NCBI GenBank assembly: GCA_903865935.1
Contig: CAIPLT010000081.1
Location: 1 to 64,000 of the forward strand
Reading direction: 5' to 3'
Source of the DNA: Caldifarciminota bacterium
Lineage (GTDB): Bacteria > Hydrothermota > Tepidihabitantia > Tepidihabitantales > CAIPLT01
Length of the DNA stretch: 64,000 nucleotides
A program made the position numbers and the translations under genes. Positions 1-8,341 of this stretch are shown one piece after another. Every line of letters begins with the position of its first letter. The first letter of the stretch is position 1. The notes below the pieces were generated by a model, which had not been told where the DNA came from, did no database searches, and worked only from the letters and a program-made list of their open reading frames with translations.

Positions 1-33
1 AATATTTGAAGTATAAATAATTTGGAGAAAAAA

Positions 34-441
34 ATGAATGATAATAATAAACCATGTAGATACACTTCGGAATGCAATGCACCATTTTGTCCGGAGAGAA
101 ATAACGTTGACGGCATTTGGTTTCCGTCCGAAGCGATTTGTCGGCGCAAGTGTTTTGCATCTATGAAATTAATAAAAAACCAAAAGAAGATTAACAAGAA
201 ATCTATTTATCGAGATTTTTTCTTCACGTGGACTGACCTCGAAAATATAAAGCGCGTAACCACCAAAACCAAAGGTCGCAACCCGGACAAAGATATTACT
301 CAGTGCACCACCCAAAACTACCCCGAATTTAATAAAAAAACGTTAGCTAAGGTGGGGGTAAGTGACATTACTGGACCACAGACGAGTAATTATATTACCG
401 ATAACCAAAATCCAGTTAAAACGCCAATTAGACACGATTAA
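34..441 (+). CDS. Cys-rich hypothetical protein of the integrated element
   Basis: I do not recognise this protein. The N-terminal third holds regularly spaced cysteines (C-x5-C, C-x4-C and later C-x3-C within the first 45 residues), as in a small zinc- or metal-binding module. The remainder is basic and polar with no membrane segment. An in-frame TTG lies at 22, but a GGAG box at 24-27 sits 6 nt before the ATG at 34, so 34 is the better start. It lies directly upstream of an excisionase-like gene and an integrase, which suggests an accessory gene of the same mobile element. A DNA- or RNA-binding role is only a guess. Confidence 0.6.
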   Translation: MNDNNKPCRYTSECNAPFCPERNNVDGIWFPSEAICRRKCFASMKLIKNQKKINKKSIYRDFFFTWTDLENIKRVTTKTKGRNPDKDITQCTTQNYPEFNKKTLAKVGVSDITGPQTSNYITDNQNPVKTPIRHD

Positions 442-445
442 CTAT

Positions 446-688
446 ATGGAGCGATATTACAGCGTTAAAACTCTAGCTTTGATGATGGATATGGCACCGT
501 CTACTATTTACGACAAAATCTACAAAGGAGAAATACAGTGTTGTAAATTTGGTAAAAGTGTTAGAGTTAGCGAAAGTCAGAAAAATGAATGGATTGCATT
601 GGCCACTCAAAAAAACAATAAGTTAGATCTTGATAACCTGTTAAATAAAAAAAATGTAAATGTAAAAAAAATACTTAATCAGAAATAA
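446..688 (+). CDS. Helix-turn-helix excisionase-like DNA-binding protein
   Basis: This is a short protein of about 80 residues. It begins MERYYSVKTLA and continues with a helix-turn-helix of the MerR/excisionase type (MDMAPSTIYDKIYKGEIQ, then a basic wing with FGKSVRVS). This is the usual form of Xis-like proteins that direct excision or repress the integrase. The frame is open from a GTG at 362, but that region overlaps the upstream gene and the family normally begins just before the 'YSVKTLA' helix, so ATG 446 is chosen. The integrase follows 17 nt later, probably in the same transcript. A plain transcriptional repressor is the alternative. Confidence 0.75.
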   Translation: MERYYSVKTLALMMDMAPSTIYDKIYKGEIQCCKFGKSVRVSESQKNEWIALATQKNNKLDLDNLLNKKNVNVKKILNQK

Positions 689-705
689 CATGGCGGAGGA
701 AAATT

Positions 706-1743
706 ATGCCTGTTTTTAAGAGAAAAAATACATACTATATCGACTTCTATCACAATGGAAAGCGATACAGAAAAAGGATTGGGGAAAACAAAAAAAACGC
801 AGAAATTAAACTGAAAGATATCGAGGTTAAGCTATACAAAGGTGAATATTTAGGAATAACTGAAATCGACAAAATACTTTTTGAAGACTTTACTAAAAAA
901 TATCTTGACTACGCGAAAATTAATAAAGAACCAAGCACATACGCTGCAGACGAAAAAAGATTAAAGGCAAACCTTCTTCCCTATTTTTCCGGAAAATATC
1001 TGCACCAAATTAACATTTCGATGATCGAAGACTTTAAAAGAATGCGTGCTGAAAAGGCTATACAAGGTTCTACCATAAATCGAGATTTGGCACTACTTAA
1101 GCATATGTTCACAATAGCTATTGACACAGAATTTGCTTTATCTAATCCAGTAAAAAAGATTAAATTCTTCAAAGAATCGGATGGTCGAACCAGATTCCTG
1201 AATCAAGAAGAAATAAATTCGCTACTTAACCAGTGTTCGGGAATGTTAAAAACAATCGTATTAACAGCCATACATACAGGTATGAGACGCGGAGAAATTT
1301 TTAATCTCAAATGGCAAGATATTGATATAGTAAATAGAGATATCACAGTCTCTCGAACTAAAAACAATCTAGTCAGACACATTCCAATAAGCGATGCACT
1401 TTTTGATGAACTCATTCTCTTACCAAGAAAGAGCGAATTCGTATTTTGTAGCGATAATGGTAGCCAATTACAAATAAAAGATATAAGAACAGAATTTGAA
1501 CACGCACTAAAAAGAGCAAAACTTACCGGAGTTTGTTGGTATACTTTCAGACATACCTATGCTTCACATCTTGTAATGAATGGTGCTGACCCGAGAACAT
1601 TAGCTGACTTACTCGGTGATAAGACACTGCAAATGGTAATGCGTTACGCTCATCTTTCTCCAGGTCATAAACGCGAAGTAGTTAATAAAATGACTTCAAG
1701 TTTGATTTGGTCACAAATTGGTCACAAATCAGACATACTATAA
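706..1743 (+). CDS. int: Tyrosine recombinase / integrase
   Basis: Site-specific recombinase of the phage-integrase family, 345 aa, a normal length. It has an N-terminal Arm-type DNA-binding region rich in basic residues (PVFKRKNTYYIDFYHNGKRY), a SAM-like core-binding domain at about residues 60-150, and a C-terminal catalytic domain. Visible catalytic motifs are the first Arg in HTGMRRGEI, the H-x-x-R box in YTFRHTYASHL, and the nucleophilic Tyr in VMRYAHLSPGH. The GGAGG site before ATG 706 is good. The gene ends 57 nt before tRNA-Leu, the classic tRNA-linked location. The catalytic residues are intact, so the protein could be active. The other end of the element is outside the window. Confidence 0.93.
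   Translation: MPVFKRKNTYYIDFYHNGKRYRKRIGENKKNAEIKLKDIEVKLYKGEYLGITEIDKILFEDFTKKYLDYAKINKEPSTYAADEKRLKANLLPYFSGKYLHQINISMIEDFKRMRAEKAIQGSTINRDLALLKHMFTIAIDTEFALSNPVKKIKFFKESDGRTRFLNQEEINSLLNQCSGMLKTIVLTAIHTGMRRGEIFNLKWQDIDIVNRDITVSRTKNNLVRHIPISDALFDELILLPRKSEFVFCSDNGSQLQIKDIRTEFEHALKRAKLTGVCWYTFRHTYASHLVMNGADPRTLADLLGDKTLQMVMRYAHLSPGHKREVVNKMTSSLIWSQIGHKSDIL
1707..1728 (+). repeat. Perfect tandem 11-bp direct repeat in the 3' end of int
   Basis: Two adjacent exact copies of TTGGTCACAAA lie inside the last codons of the integrase. Short direct repeats near int ends often serve as arm-type integrase or excisionase binding sites. The function here is inferred from position only. Confidence 0.6.
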
Positions 1744-1745
1744 TA

Positions 1746-1773
1746 TTGACTTTTTGTATAAATCTGGTAACCT
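1746..1773 (+). promoter_or_regulatory. Candidate promoter of tRNA-Leu
   Basis: TTGACT at 1746-1751, a 16-nt spacer, then TAACCT at 1768-1773, about 26 nt before the tRNA. It lies between the integrase stop and the tRNA gene, so the tRNA keeps its own promoter despite the neighbouring insertion. Confidence 0.5.
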
Positions 1774-1799
1774 ATTGAAATAACGAACATAAGACTCAT

Positions 1800-1886
1800 G
1801 CCGAAGTGACGGAACTTGGGAGACGTAGCGGACTCAAAATCCGCCGAGGGTAATTCCTCATGAGGGTTCAATTCCCTCCTTCGGCA
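1800..1886 (+). tRNA. tRNA-Leu (CAA)
   Basis: A seven-base acceptor stem GCCGAAG pairs with CTTCGGC. The anticodon stem GCGGA/TCCGC encloses the loop CTCAAAA with anticodon CAA. There is a long class II variable arm and a T arm with TTCAATT. CCA is not encoded. The tRNA-linked integrase ends just upstream of its 5' end. Confidence 0.95.
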
Positions 1887-1900
1887 TTCCTTTTATTTCA

Positions 1901-1984
1901 ACCACGAATGGACACGAATTGACACTAATTTAGAGTTACAATCTTTTATTTTTACTTCGTGTTTATTGGTATTTATCCGTGGCT
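1901..1984. repeat. Imperfect inverted intergenic repeat (ACCACGAAT family)
   Basis: The left arm begins ACCACGAATGGACACGAAT. The right arm (1954-1984), read on the minus strand, is AGCCACGGATAAATACC and ends in AACACGAAG. The two arms can fold into an imperfect long stem. A related one-arm copy occurs at 45540-45578. There is no coding potential. Confidence 0.6.
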
Positions 1985-2027
1985 AATTTTATCTATGAAA
2001 TCTGTATAATCAGTGGTTAAACTAAAA

Positions 2028-4577
2028 TTAATCGTAGCCAAACTTACTTACAAACCATTTCTTTACAAACTGCACTAAGAACAAATAAATAGTGACCATT
2101 ATAAACAATGCAAGAAAATACATTGGTGGCGGTGAAACAAATCCAAATGGTTTTGCCAATGGTGAAAACGGTATCAGGATTCCAATCGTAACAATTAAAA
2201 TCGAAGTGAAGATAAGAAATTTACTCGGTCTGCTTTCAATAAATGGAATTTTACCGGTCCGGATAACATGTATGACTAAAGTCTGAGTGCATAACGATTC
2301 GATAAACCAACCGGTATGGAACAAAGACGGCATTGCACGAAAGATAAACAACATCACGCCATAAGTCGTAAAATCAAATATCGAGCTGATTGGTCCAATG
2401 TAAAACATAAACCGCCGGATTGATTTGACATTCCATGGTCTTGGTTTTGAGATATAGTCCTTATCAACCACATCAGTCGGTATTGCAACTTGTGATAAAT
2501 CGTACAGGAAGTTGTTTAAAAGAATCTGGATTGGCAGCATTGGCAGGAATGGTAAAAACAGACTGGCTCCGGTCATACTAATCATGTTACCGAAGTTGGA
2601 ACTCGAACCCATTTTAATATACTTGACGATATTGCCGAATGTTTTCCGACCTTCTTTAACACCATCTTCCAGCACCATCAGACTTTTCTTTAGCAAAATA
2701 ATATCAGCTGACTCCTTGGCAATGTCCGCTGCGTTATTTACTGAAATACCGACATCCGAACCTTTCAATGCCGGTGCGTCATTAATTCCATCGCCCAGAT
2801 AACCGACAATGTGCTTGTTTTCGTGCAAGGCATGAATGACTCTTTCTTTCTGTAAAGGCGCAAGTCGGGCAAACACGGTCGTAGTTTCAACCAGCTCGCG
2901 CAATTCATTGTCATTAAGCTTGTCAACCTGCTCACCGGTTACGAGTCCCTTTACATCCAAACCGACTTCACCGCAGATTTTCTTGGTCACCAGCTCATTG
3001 TCACCAGTCAGAACTTTGAACTTGATTCCTAATTTCTGCACTGCGGCAATTGCTCGTTTTGCAGTCGGTCTTGGCGGGTCAAGGAATGCGACATATCCTT
3101 TAAGGATTAAATCTTTCTCGTCATCTTTAGAATAGACCGCTTTATTCGTTTCAATATTCCTATATGCAATTGCCAAAACCCTGAACCCTTCTGCGCTCAA
3201 GTCGTCGTATTCTTCTTTTAAATCTGCCAAAATCCAATCGCCGACATCAAGCACCGCGCCGTCCAGTTCATATTTTGAACAGCGCTTGAAGATTTCTTCG
3301 GGTGCACCTTTGGCAATTATTGTGTGTTTGCTATCGGTTTCAACCACAACCGACATTATCTTCCGGGAAAAATCAAATGGTATCTCATCAACTTTTATAT
3401 ACTGCTTAACATCAAACTTCTCGTATTTTAATATTGCCCGGTCCAAGAGATTTTTCAAACCGGTCTGGTAAAAGCTGTTTAAATAAGCAAGCCTTAACAC
3501 ATCCTGGTCTTCCCGTCGCGCAACATCGCAGTGGCGCTCCAGAATAATCCGGTCTAAAGTAATCGTACCGGTTTTATCCGTACAAATCACATCCATTGCA
3601 CCCAGATTCTGAATTGAGTTCAACCGCTTGACAATAACCTGTTTTTTGGACATTGCGATTGCACCTTTGGATAAATTAATCGCGACTAACATCGGTAACA
3701 TTTCGGGTGTGAGCCCGACTGCGACTGCCAAGGAAAAAAGCAAAGCTTCAATCGGTCTTCCTTTAAGTATGGTGTTAACTAAAAATATGACTGCTACCAA
3801 AACAAGCATTAATCGTATCATCAGCATTGTGAACTGGTGAATACCTTTGTCAAAACTGGTTTCGACCCGCATCGTAGTCAGCTTGCGCGAGAGTTCGCCG
3901 AATTGTGTTGCAATACCAGTCTTGATAACTACTGCCAGACCAGTTCCGCTGACCACGCTCGAACCCATAAATGCAATATTGGTTAACTCGGAGATTGAGT
4001 GATTTTTTGGCAGTATTGGCTCACTTACTTTTTCAATCGGGAATGACTCGCCGGTTAATGACGCCTGGTTAATAAACAAATCCTTGCACGATATGATGCG
4101 TAAATCAGCTGGTATAATATCACCGGCAAATAAATCAACAATATCACCAGGAACTATTTCATGAATTTTGACTTCTTTAGGTTTACCGTTGCGATGAACG
4201 GTTGCGGTAGCGCGCACCATTTCACTCAGTTTCTCTGCTTCTTTACCAGCTCGATACTCCTGAATAAAGGACAAAAAGACACTCATGATTGCCATCAAAA
4301 TGACCAGTATTGCGCTGATCTTTTCTCCAAAGAAGATAGAAAATCCCGCAATTACCAAAAGCACAATGACCAACGGATTAAGAAACTTAACCAATATTTG
4401 AAAAATTATTGCACGCTCTTTCTTGCGCGCCGGCTCGTTATAACCATACTCTTCAAGACGCTGTTTTGCCTCGGTTTCAGTTAACCCTTTTATTGAGGTC
4501 TTCAGCCGCTCGAAAATAAAACCTGAAGTTGTGCGGATATAATCGAAATCCAGTATCTGTGGTCTTTTGTTATTCAT
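2028..4577 (-). CDS. mgtA: Mg2+-importing P-type ATPase (MgtA type)
   Basis: P-type ATPase of class IIIB, 849 aa, close to the usual MgtA length. An N-terminal cation-ATPase domain (about 25-65) precedes membrane helices at about 65-105. The actuator loop carries TGES at 175-178, the phosphorylation site DKTGT has its Asp at 334, and the hinge GDGINDAPAL lies at 595-604. The C-terminal membrane part contains NNFLYDLSQVAIPTD, which is characteristic of MgtA/MgtB and not of Ca2+ or heavy-metal pumps. It imports Mg2+ down its gradient using ATP. It is the last gene of a manC-rdgB-mgtA transcript and overlaps rdgB by 8 nt. No Mg2+ riboswitch is visible, as expected for an internal operon position. 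Confidence 0.93.
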   Translation of the reverse strand: MNNKRPQILDFDYIRTTSGFIFERLKTSIKGLTETEAKQRLEEYGYNEPARKKERAIIFQILVKFLNPLVIVLLVIAGFSIFFGEKISAILVILMAIMSVFLSFIQEYRAGKEAEKLSEMVRATATVHRNGKPKEVKIHEIVPGDIVDLFAGDIIPADLRIISCKDLFINQASLTGESFPIEKVSEPILPKNHSISELTNIAFMGSSVVSGTGLAVVIKTGIATQFGELSRKLTTMRVETSFDKGIHQFTMLMIRLMLVLVAVIFLVNTILKGRPIEALLFSLAVAVGLTPEMLPMLVAINLSKGAIAMSKKQVIVKRLNSIQNLGAMDVICTDKTGTITLDRIILERHCDVARREDQDVLRLAYLNSFYQTGLKNLLDRAILKYEKFDVKQYIKVDEIPFDFSRKIMSVVVETDSKHTIIAKGAPEEIFKRCSKYELDGAVLDVGDWILADLKEEYDDLSAEGFRVLAIAYRNIETNKAVYSKDDEKDLILKGYVAFLDPPRPTAKRAIAAVQKLGIKFKVLTGDNELVTKKICGEVGLDVKGLVTGEQVDKLNDNELRELVETTTVFARLAPLQKERVIHALHENKHIVGYLGDGINDAPALKGSDVGISVNNAADIAKESADIILLKKSLMVLEDGVKEGRKTFGNIVKYIKMGSSSNFGNMISMTGASLFLPFLPMLPIQILLNNFLYDLSQVAIPTDVVDKDYISKPRPWNVKSIRRFMFYIGPISSIFDFTTYGVMLFIFRAMPSLFHTGWFIESLCTQTLVIHVIRTGKIPFIESRPSKFLIFTSILIVTIGILIPFSPLAKPFGFVSPPPMYFLALFIMVTIYLFLVQFVKKWFVSKFGYD

Positions 4578-5178
4578 TGAATCTGATTTGTTCCAAATAT
4601 TTTCTGACTTTTTCTAAAGCTCTTGCCCGATGACTTATTTTATTTTTTACCTGCGCTGGCAGTTCAGCAAATGTTTGTTCATATTCATCTGGCACAAACA
4701 CGGGGTCATATCCGAATCCAACTTTACCGCGTGGTTCTTCGATAATTTGCCCCTCGCAGATACCATCAAATGTTTCAGTCACACGATTAAGTGATTTTGG
4801 AAATGCTATAGCACATACACACCTAAATCGGGCAAATCGATTTGGTTTCTTAACATCTTGAAGTAATTTTAGTAATTTCTGCATATTTTGTTCATAAGTG
4901 ACATTTTCACCGGCAAATCTTGCTGAAAATATACCGGGCTGCCCATTCAAAGCGTCGACCTCTAATCCTGTATCTTCACCCATACAGATATATCCTGTTC
5001 GCTCGCAAACAATCTCGGCTTTTTTTCGGGCGTTCTCTTCAAAGGTTACGCCATCTTCGATTATTTCGATGTTGTTGTTGAGCTCAGTCATTGGAATTAT
5101 TTCCCAGTCAGAATTACTTAATATTGCTTTAATCTCGGCAACCTTATGAGAATTCTTTGTTGCGAGAATTAATCTCAC
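4570..5178 (-). CDS. rdgB: XTP/dITP diphosphatase (HAM1/RdgB)
   Basis: Hydrolyses non-canonical purine nucleoside triphosphates (ITP, dITP, XTP) to monophosphates, keeping them out of DNA and RNA. At 202 aa it has the normal length. Family motifs seen are LATKNSHKVAEI at the N-terminus, GEDTGLEVDAL with the catalytic Asp, PGIFSARFAG, GFGYDPVFVP and the C-terminal SHRARAL. The start is a GTG that overlaps the manC stop as GTGA, indicating translational coupling. The 3' end overlaps mgtA by 8 nt. Confidence 0.95.
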   Translation of the reverse strand: MRLILATKNSHKVAEIKAILSNSDWEIIPMTELNNNIEIIEDGVTFEENARKKAEIVCERTGYICMGEDTGLEVDALNGQPGIFSARFAGENVTYEQNMQKLLKLLQDVKKPNRFARFRCVCAIAFPKSLNRVTETFDGICEGQIIEEPRGKVGFGYDPVFVPDEYEQTFAELPAQVKNKISHRARALEKVRKYLEQIRFNE

Positions 5179-6260
5179 AGATACTTCTTCCCTGCTTTAT
5201 CTTTGCCAATTATTTTTATCAGTTCTTTTATTTGTGCCGCTTTGTCTTTCGGGAGTATGAGTGTTGCCTGTTTAGTTTGAACAATGATAAGATTTTTGAC
5301 GCCCAGCGTAGCAATCATACCATGGTCGCTTAAAATTATTGAATTCTCTGTATCCTTTCCATAAAAGTGTGCAAGTCTAATATTACCGGATTCATCTTTG
5401 GGAAAATGGCGCTCTAATGCCTGCCATGAACCCACATCATCCCAGCTAAAATTTGCTTTTACCACGACAATATTTTTAACTTTCTCCAAGACCGCATAAT
5501 CGATTGAAGTTGCTGGCGCCTTTGCATAAATCTTTCTGAGCAGCGATGCTTCTTTATTAGTACCGATATATTTTTGAAAGTTTTTCAGTGAGATATAAAA
5601 TTCAGGCATGCACTTTTTAACTGCCTCAAGAATCGCGGACACTCGCCAGACAAACATTCCGCTATTCCAGAAATAGGTCTTTGCTTTGAGATATGCTTCA
5701 GCTGTTTTCTGATTAGGTTTCTCAACAAACTTTAAACCATTGTAGCTTGATATTGATTCTTGCTTTGAGAACTCTTTACCGATATGAATATATCCAAACC
5801 CGGTATCCGGAGCAGCCGGCGGGATTCCGAACGTGACCAGATAATCTTTTTGTGCAATTTCATAGGCAAAGCGAACACAGGCAAAGAAATTCTGTTCATC
5901 TTCAATTAAATGGTCTGAAGGGAGAACAATCATTGTGCTGTCCGAAGCAATGCGCTCAAGATAGATCGCGGCTAAAGCGATTGCCGGTGCGGTATTACGT
6001 CCAAATGGCTCATTGATGATATTACAAGACTTTACCGGTATTTGTTTCTTAAGCATTGAAACGAGTTCTCGAGGAATTACGAATAATTGATTTTGAATAG
6101 GGATTATTTTTTTAACGCGTTTATAAGTCTGTTGTACCAATGAATCTTTGCCAAATAAAGCGACAAACTGCTTGGGAAAATTCGCTCGGCTCTTGGGCCA
6201 AAACCTCTCCCCTTTTCCTCCGGCAAGAATAACTGCATATAATTTATTCATATTAACCAT
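5175..6260 (-). CDS. manC: Mannose-1-phosphate guanylyltransferase
   Basis: Makes GDP-mannose from mannose-1-phosphate and GTP, a precursor for envelope glycans. It has 361 aa, the short single-domain form lacking the C-terminal isomerase found in bifunctional AlgA-type enzymes. Visible motifs are the nucleotide-binding signature ILAGGKGERFWPKS near the start, the base/ribose-contact NFPKQF, VLPSDH, FVEKP and WNSGMFVW. ATG 6260 is used; an in-frame ATG at 6251 is a possible alternative. First gene of the operon with rdgB and mgtA. A promoter with TTGACA/TACTAT lies at 6304-6331. The mannosyl product could feed the glycosyltransferase cassette at 34.6-37.7 kb, though that is inference. Confidence 0.92.
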   Translation of the reverse strand: MVNMNKLYAVILAGGKGERFWPKSRANFPKQFVALFGKDSLVQQTYKRVKKIIPIQNQLFVIPRELVSMLKKQIPVKSCNIINEPFGRNTAPAIALAAIYLERIASDSTMIVLPSDHLIEDEQNFFACVRFAYEIAQKDYLVTFGIPPAAPDTGFGYIHIGKEFSKQESISSYNGLKFVEKPNQKTAEAYLKAKTYFWNSGMFVWRVSAILEAVKKCMPEFYISLKNFQKYIGTNKEASLLRKIYAKAPATSIDYAVLEKVKNIVVVKANFSWDDVGSWQALERHFPKDESGNIRLAHFYGKDTENSIILSDHGMIATLGVKNLIIVQTKQATLILPKDKAAQIKELIKIIGKDKAGKKYL

Positions 6261-6303
6261 TACTCACAAAATTAAATTATACTCACAAAAAATAATCATA
6301 ATA

Positions 6304-6331
6304 ATAGTAGAGATATAAGAGAATTTGTCAA
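6304..6331 (-). promoter_or_regulatory. Promoter of the manC-rdgB-mgtA operon
   Basis: Minus-strand TTGACA (6331-6326), a 16-nt spacer, TACTAT (6309-6304). The predicted transcript start leaves a leader of about 37 nt before manC. Confidence 0.6.
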
Positions 6332-6352
6332 CAAAAATGAATATAAAAACAA

Positions 6353-6380
6353 TTGACTTTTATTAAGAATCGGGTAAATT
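6353..6380 (+). promoter_or_regulatory. Candidate promoter of the tRNA-Ser/gltX unit
   Basis: TTGACT at 6353-6358, a 16-nt spacer and TAAATT at 6375-6380, about 50 nt upstream of tRNA-Ser(TGA). It is divergent from the manC promoter. Confidence 0.45.
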
Positions 6381-6431
6381 ATATGATTAAGTTTTGCTGA
6401 TATGTTCTTTTACAAATTGTGATTTTGTTAC

Positions 6432-6518
6432 GGAGGGCTAGTCCTAACTTGGTAAGGCACCGGACTTGAAATCCGGCTTCCAGCAATGGAAATGTGGGTT
6501 CGAATCCCCCGCCCTCCG
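6432..6518 (+). tRNA. tRNA-Ser (TGA)
   Basis: Acceptor GGAGGGC pairs with GCCCTCC and the discriminator is G. Stem CCGGA/TCCGG encloses loop CTTGAAA with anticodon TGA. There is a class II variable arm and a T loop TTCGAAT. Followed 27 nt later by a second tRNA-Ser. Confidence 0.96.
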
Positions 6519-6545
6519 CTTTTAATATTGAATAGAACGCACTTC

Positions 6546-6634
6546 GGAGAGGTGGCCGAGCGGTCTAAGGCGCCCGCTTGCTAAGCGGTCGTGCGAATAA
6601 AATCGCACCGTGAGTTCAAATCTCACCCTCTCCG
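6546..6634 (+). tRNA. tRNA-Ser (GCT)
   Basis: Acceptor GGAGAGG pairs with CCTCTCC and the discriminator is G. The anticodon loop TTGCTAA gives GCT. A long variable arm (GTGCGAATAAAATCGCAC) and T loop TTCAAAT are present. The outermost anticodon-stem pair reads C-T, a small irregularity. gltX begins 14 nt downstream, so both are probably cotranscribed. Confidence 0.95.
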
Positions 6635-6648
6635 TTGAAATATAATTT

Positions 6649-8070
6649 ATGAATACAGAAAACAAAGAAATACGGGTTAGGATTGCCCCCAGTCCAACTG
6701 GTGCGGTGCACGTTGGATTAGTTCGTTCAGCTTTATACAACTGGTTATTTGCCCGGCATAATCATGGTAAATTTGTTCTAAGAATCGAAGACACGGATGT
6801 TGCCCGTTCAACTCAAGAGTCAGTCCAAGCAATCATCGAAGGTTTTAAATGGGTTGGTATTGACTACGATGAAGGTCCGTATTTCCAGTCACAAAGATTT
6901 GAAATATATCGACAATATACCAAAAAACTTATTGATGAAAATAAAGCGTATTTTTGTTATTGTAATCCTGATGAATTAGAAGCAGAGCGCCAGAAAGCAT
7001 GGGAAAAGAAAATTGCCTGGAAATATGACCGCCGATGTTACAATTTGACGGCAGAACAAAAGACAAAATATGATGCAGAAAACAAGCCCAAGGCGCTTCG
7101 TTTTTTAATTCCCAATGAAACCGTGATATTTGATGATATAATTCACGGCAGTATAAAAAAGGAACCGCAGGACATTGAAGATTTTATTATCGTTCGCGGT
7201 GATGGCACACCAACTTATAATTTTGCGGTTGTGATTGATGATGCGGAAATGAAAATCAATCACATTATTCGTGCGGTCGAACACATTGCCAATACACCCA
7301 AGCAAATTTTACTCTACAAAGCATTAGGGTTCTCATTGCCTAAGTTCGCACATTTACCTTTATTATTGGGTACAGACAAAAAGAAATTATCAAAACGGCA
7401 TGGTGCGTTGTCTTTGTGGGAATACAAAAAAGCTGGTTTTTTACCTGAAGCGATAATAAACTTTCTGGCATTAATGGGCTGGTCGCCAGGACACGATATA
7501 GAAATCATGACCCTTAAACAGATGATTGACTTGTTTTCTTTGGAACGGGTCAATAAAGCCAATGCTGTATTTGATATTAATAAACTGGAATGGATGAACA
7601 GTATCTATATCAAAAATTCAAATAGCGAAAAATTGGCTAATGAATTGTTACCTTTACTAGCTGAGATACAAATTAAACCTGAAGATCATAAACATTTTTT
7701 ACGAGTTATTGATTTAACCAAAATAAGGGTTCGAACCTTAATTGAATTAAGAGATATGGTTGGTGCGTTTTATTTGAAAGAAGTGCAGTATGACGCTGAA
7801 AATGTCGCGAAATACTTAACTGAACAGGCAAAGGATTATTTAAAGCAAATGAATACACGCTTTGAAAATTTGGCAGAATTTAATACGGCAAATTTAGAAA
7901 ATGAACTTAGGAAATTAGCTGAGGAATTAGGAATAAAAGCAGCGGTGTTAGTTCATCCTTGCCGTGTTGCCTTGACTGGTAAATCAGTCGGACCGCCTTT
8001 ATTTGAAACAATAGAATTATTAGGTAAAGAAACGACAATAAAAAGAATTAACAATATTGTTAATAAATAA
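6649..8070 (+). CDS. gltX: Glutamyl-tRNA synthetase
   Basis: Class I aminoacyl-tRNA synthetase, 473 aa, typical of bacterial GluRS. The HIGH-like motif lies in RIAPSPTGAVHVG at about residues 10-23 and the second signature is KKLSKRHG in the middle. The C-terminal helical anticodon-binding domain is complete, ending with the family-like GPPLFETIELLGKE. Located directly after two tRNA-Ser genes. Whether it is discriminating, or also charges tRNA-Gln for later transamidation, cannot be told here, and neither glnS nor gatCAB is in the window. Its 3' end overlaps the convergent acyP by 11 nt. Confidence 0.96.
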   Translation: MNTENKEIRVRIAPSPTGAVHVGLVRSALYNWLFARHNHGKFVLRIEDTDVARSTQESVQAIIEGFKWVGIDYDEGPYFQSQRFEIYRQYTKKLIDENKAYFCYCNPDELEAERQKAWEKKIAWKYDRRCYNLTAEQKTKYDAENKPKALRFLIPNETVIFDDIIHGSIKKEPQDIEDFIIVRGDGTPTYNFAVVIDDAEMKINHIIRAVEHIANTPKQILLYKALGFSLPKFAHLPLLLGTDKKKLSKRHGALSLWEYKKAGFLPEAIINFLALMGWSPGHDIEIMTLKQMIDLFSLERVNKANAVFDINKLEWMNSIYIKNSNSEKLANELLPLLAEIQIKPEDHKHFLRVIDLTKIRVRTLIELRDMVGAFYLKEVQYDAENVAKYLTEQAKDYLKQMNTRFENLAEFNTANLENELRKLAEELGIKAAVLVHPCRVALTGKSVGPPLFETIELLGKETTIKRINNIVNK

Positions 8071-8341
8071 TCTGAAAATCTGAAAATCCTTTTATCGAAT
8101 TTTCCCAGTTAATTTGATAATATTTTACTTGTGCATGGTCAGGACCAATCTTGACCACTTCGATTAACTTATTTAAATTAATATTGTCGCCTTCAGCGAT
8201 TATTTCGACCTTCCCATCATTGGTATTTCTTACCCATCCGCTTAATCCTAATTTTACAGCTTGTCTTTGGGTAAAATCTCTGAAAAATACTCCTTGCACC
8301 CGTCCCGATACAATAATATGTACTTGCTGTTTCTCAGTCAT
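8060..8341 (-). CDS. acyP: Acylphosphatase
   Basis: Small enzyme of 93 aa that hydrolyses the carboxyl-phosphate bond of acyl phosphates. The phosphate-binding loop GRVQGVFFRDF carries the catalytic Arg. The catalytic Asn follows in GWVRNTNDGKVE. Length and order match the family exactly. Its ATG begins one base after the stop of the repaired reading frame of the upstream methyltransferase (TAA at 8344-8342), so the two genes are tightly coupled. Confidence 0.95.
   Translation of the reverse strand: MTEKQQVHIIVSGRVQGVFFRDFTQRQAVKLGLSGWVRNTNDGKVEIIAEGDNINLNKLIEVVKIGPDHAQVKYYQINWENSIKGFSDFQIIY

Noticed and set aside
1887-2027. Second attachment site (tRNA-Leu 3' fragment) next to the tRNA
   Set aside because: I looked for a repeat of the tRNA 3' end in the flanking sequence and saw none; the spacer is filled by the inverted repeat.
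2028-4577. Ca2+-transporting (SERCA-type) identity for the P-type ATPase
   Set aside because: The membrane motif NNFLYDLSQVAIPTD and overall length fit the Mg2+ importers, not the Ca2+ pumps.
6522-6740. Open minus-strand frame across tRNA-Ser(GCT) and the start of gltX
   Set aside because: It is the reverse translation of a tRNA (phrases like RVRFELT and RPLGHLS are typical artefacts) and has no ribosome site.
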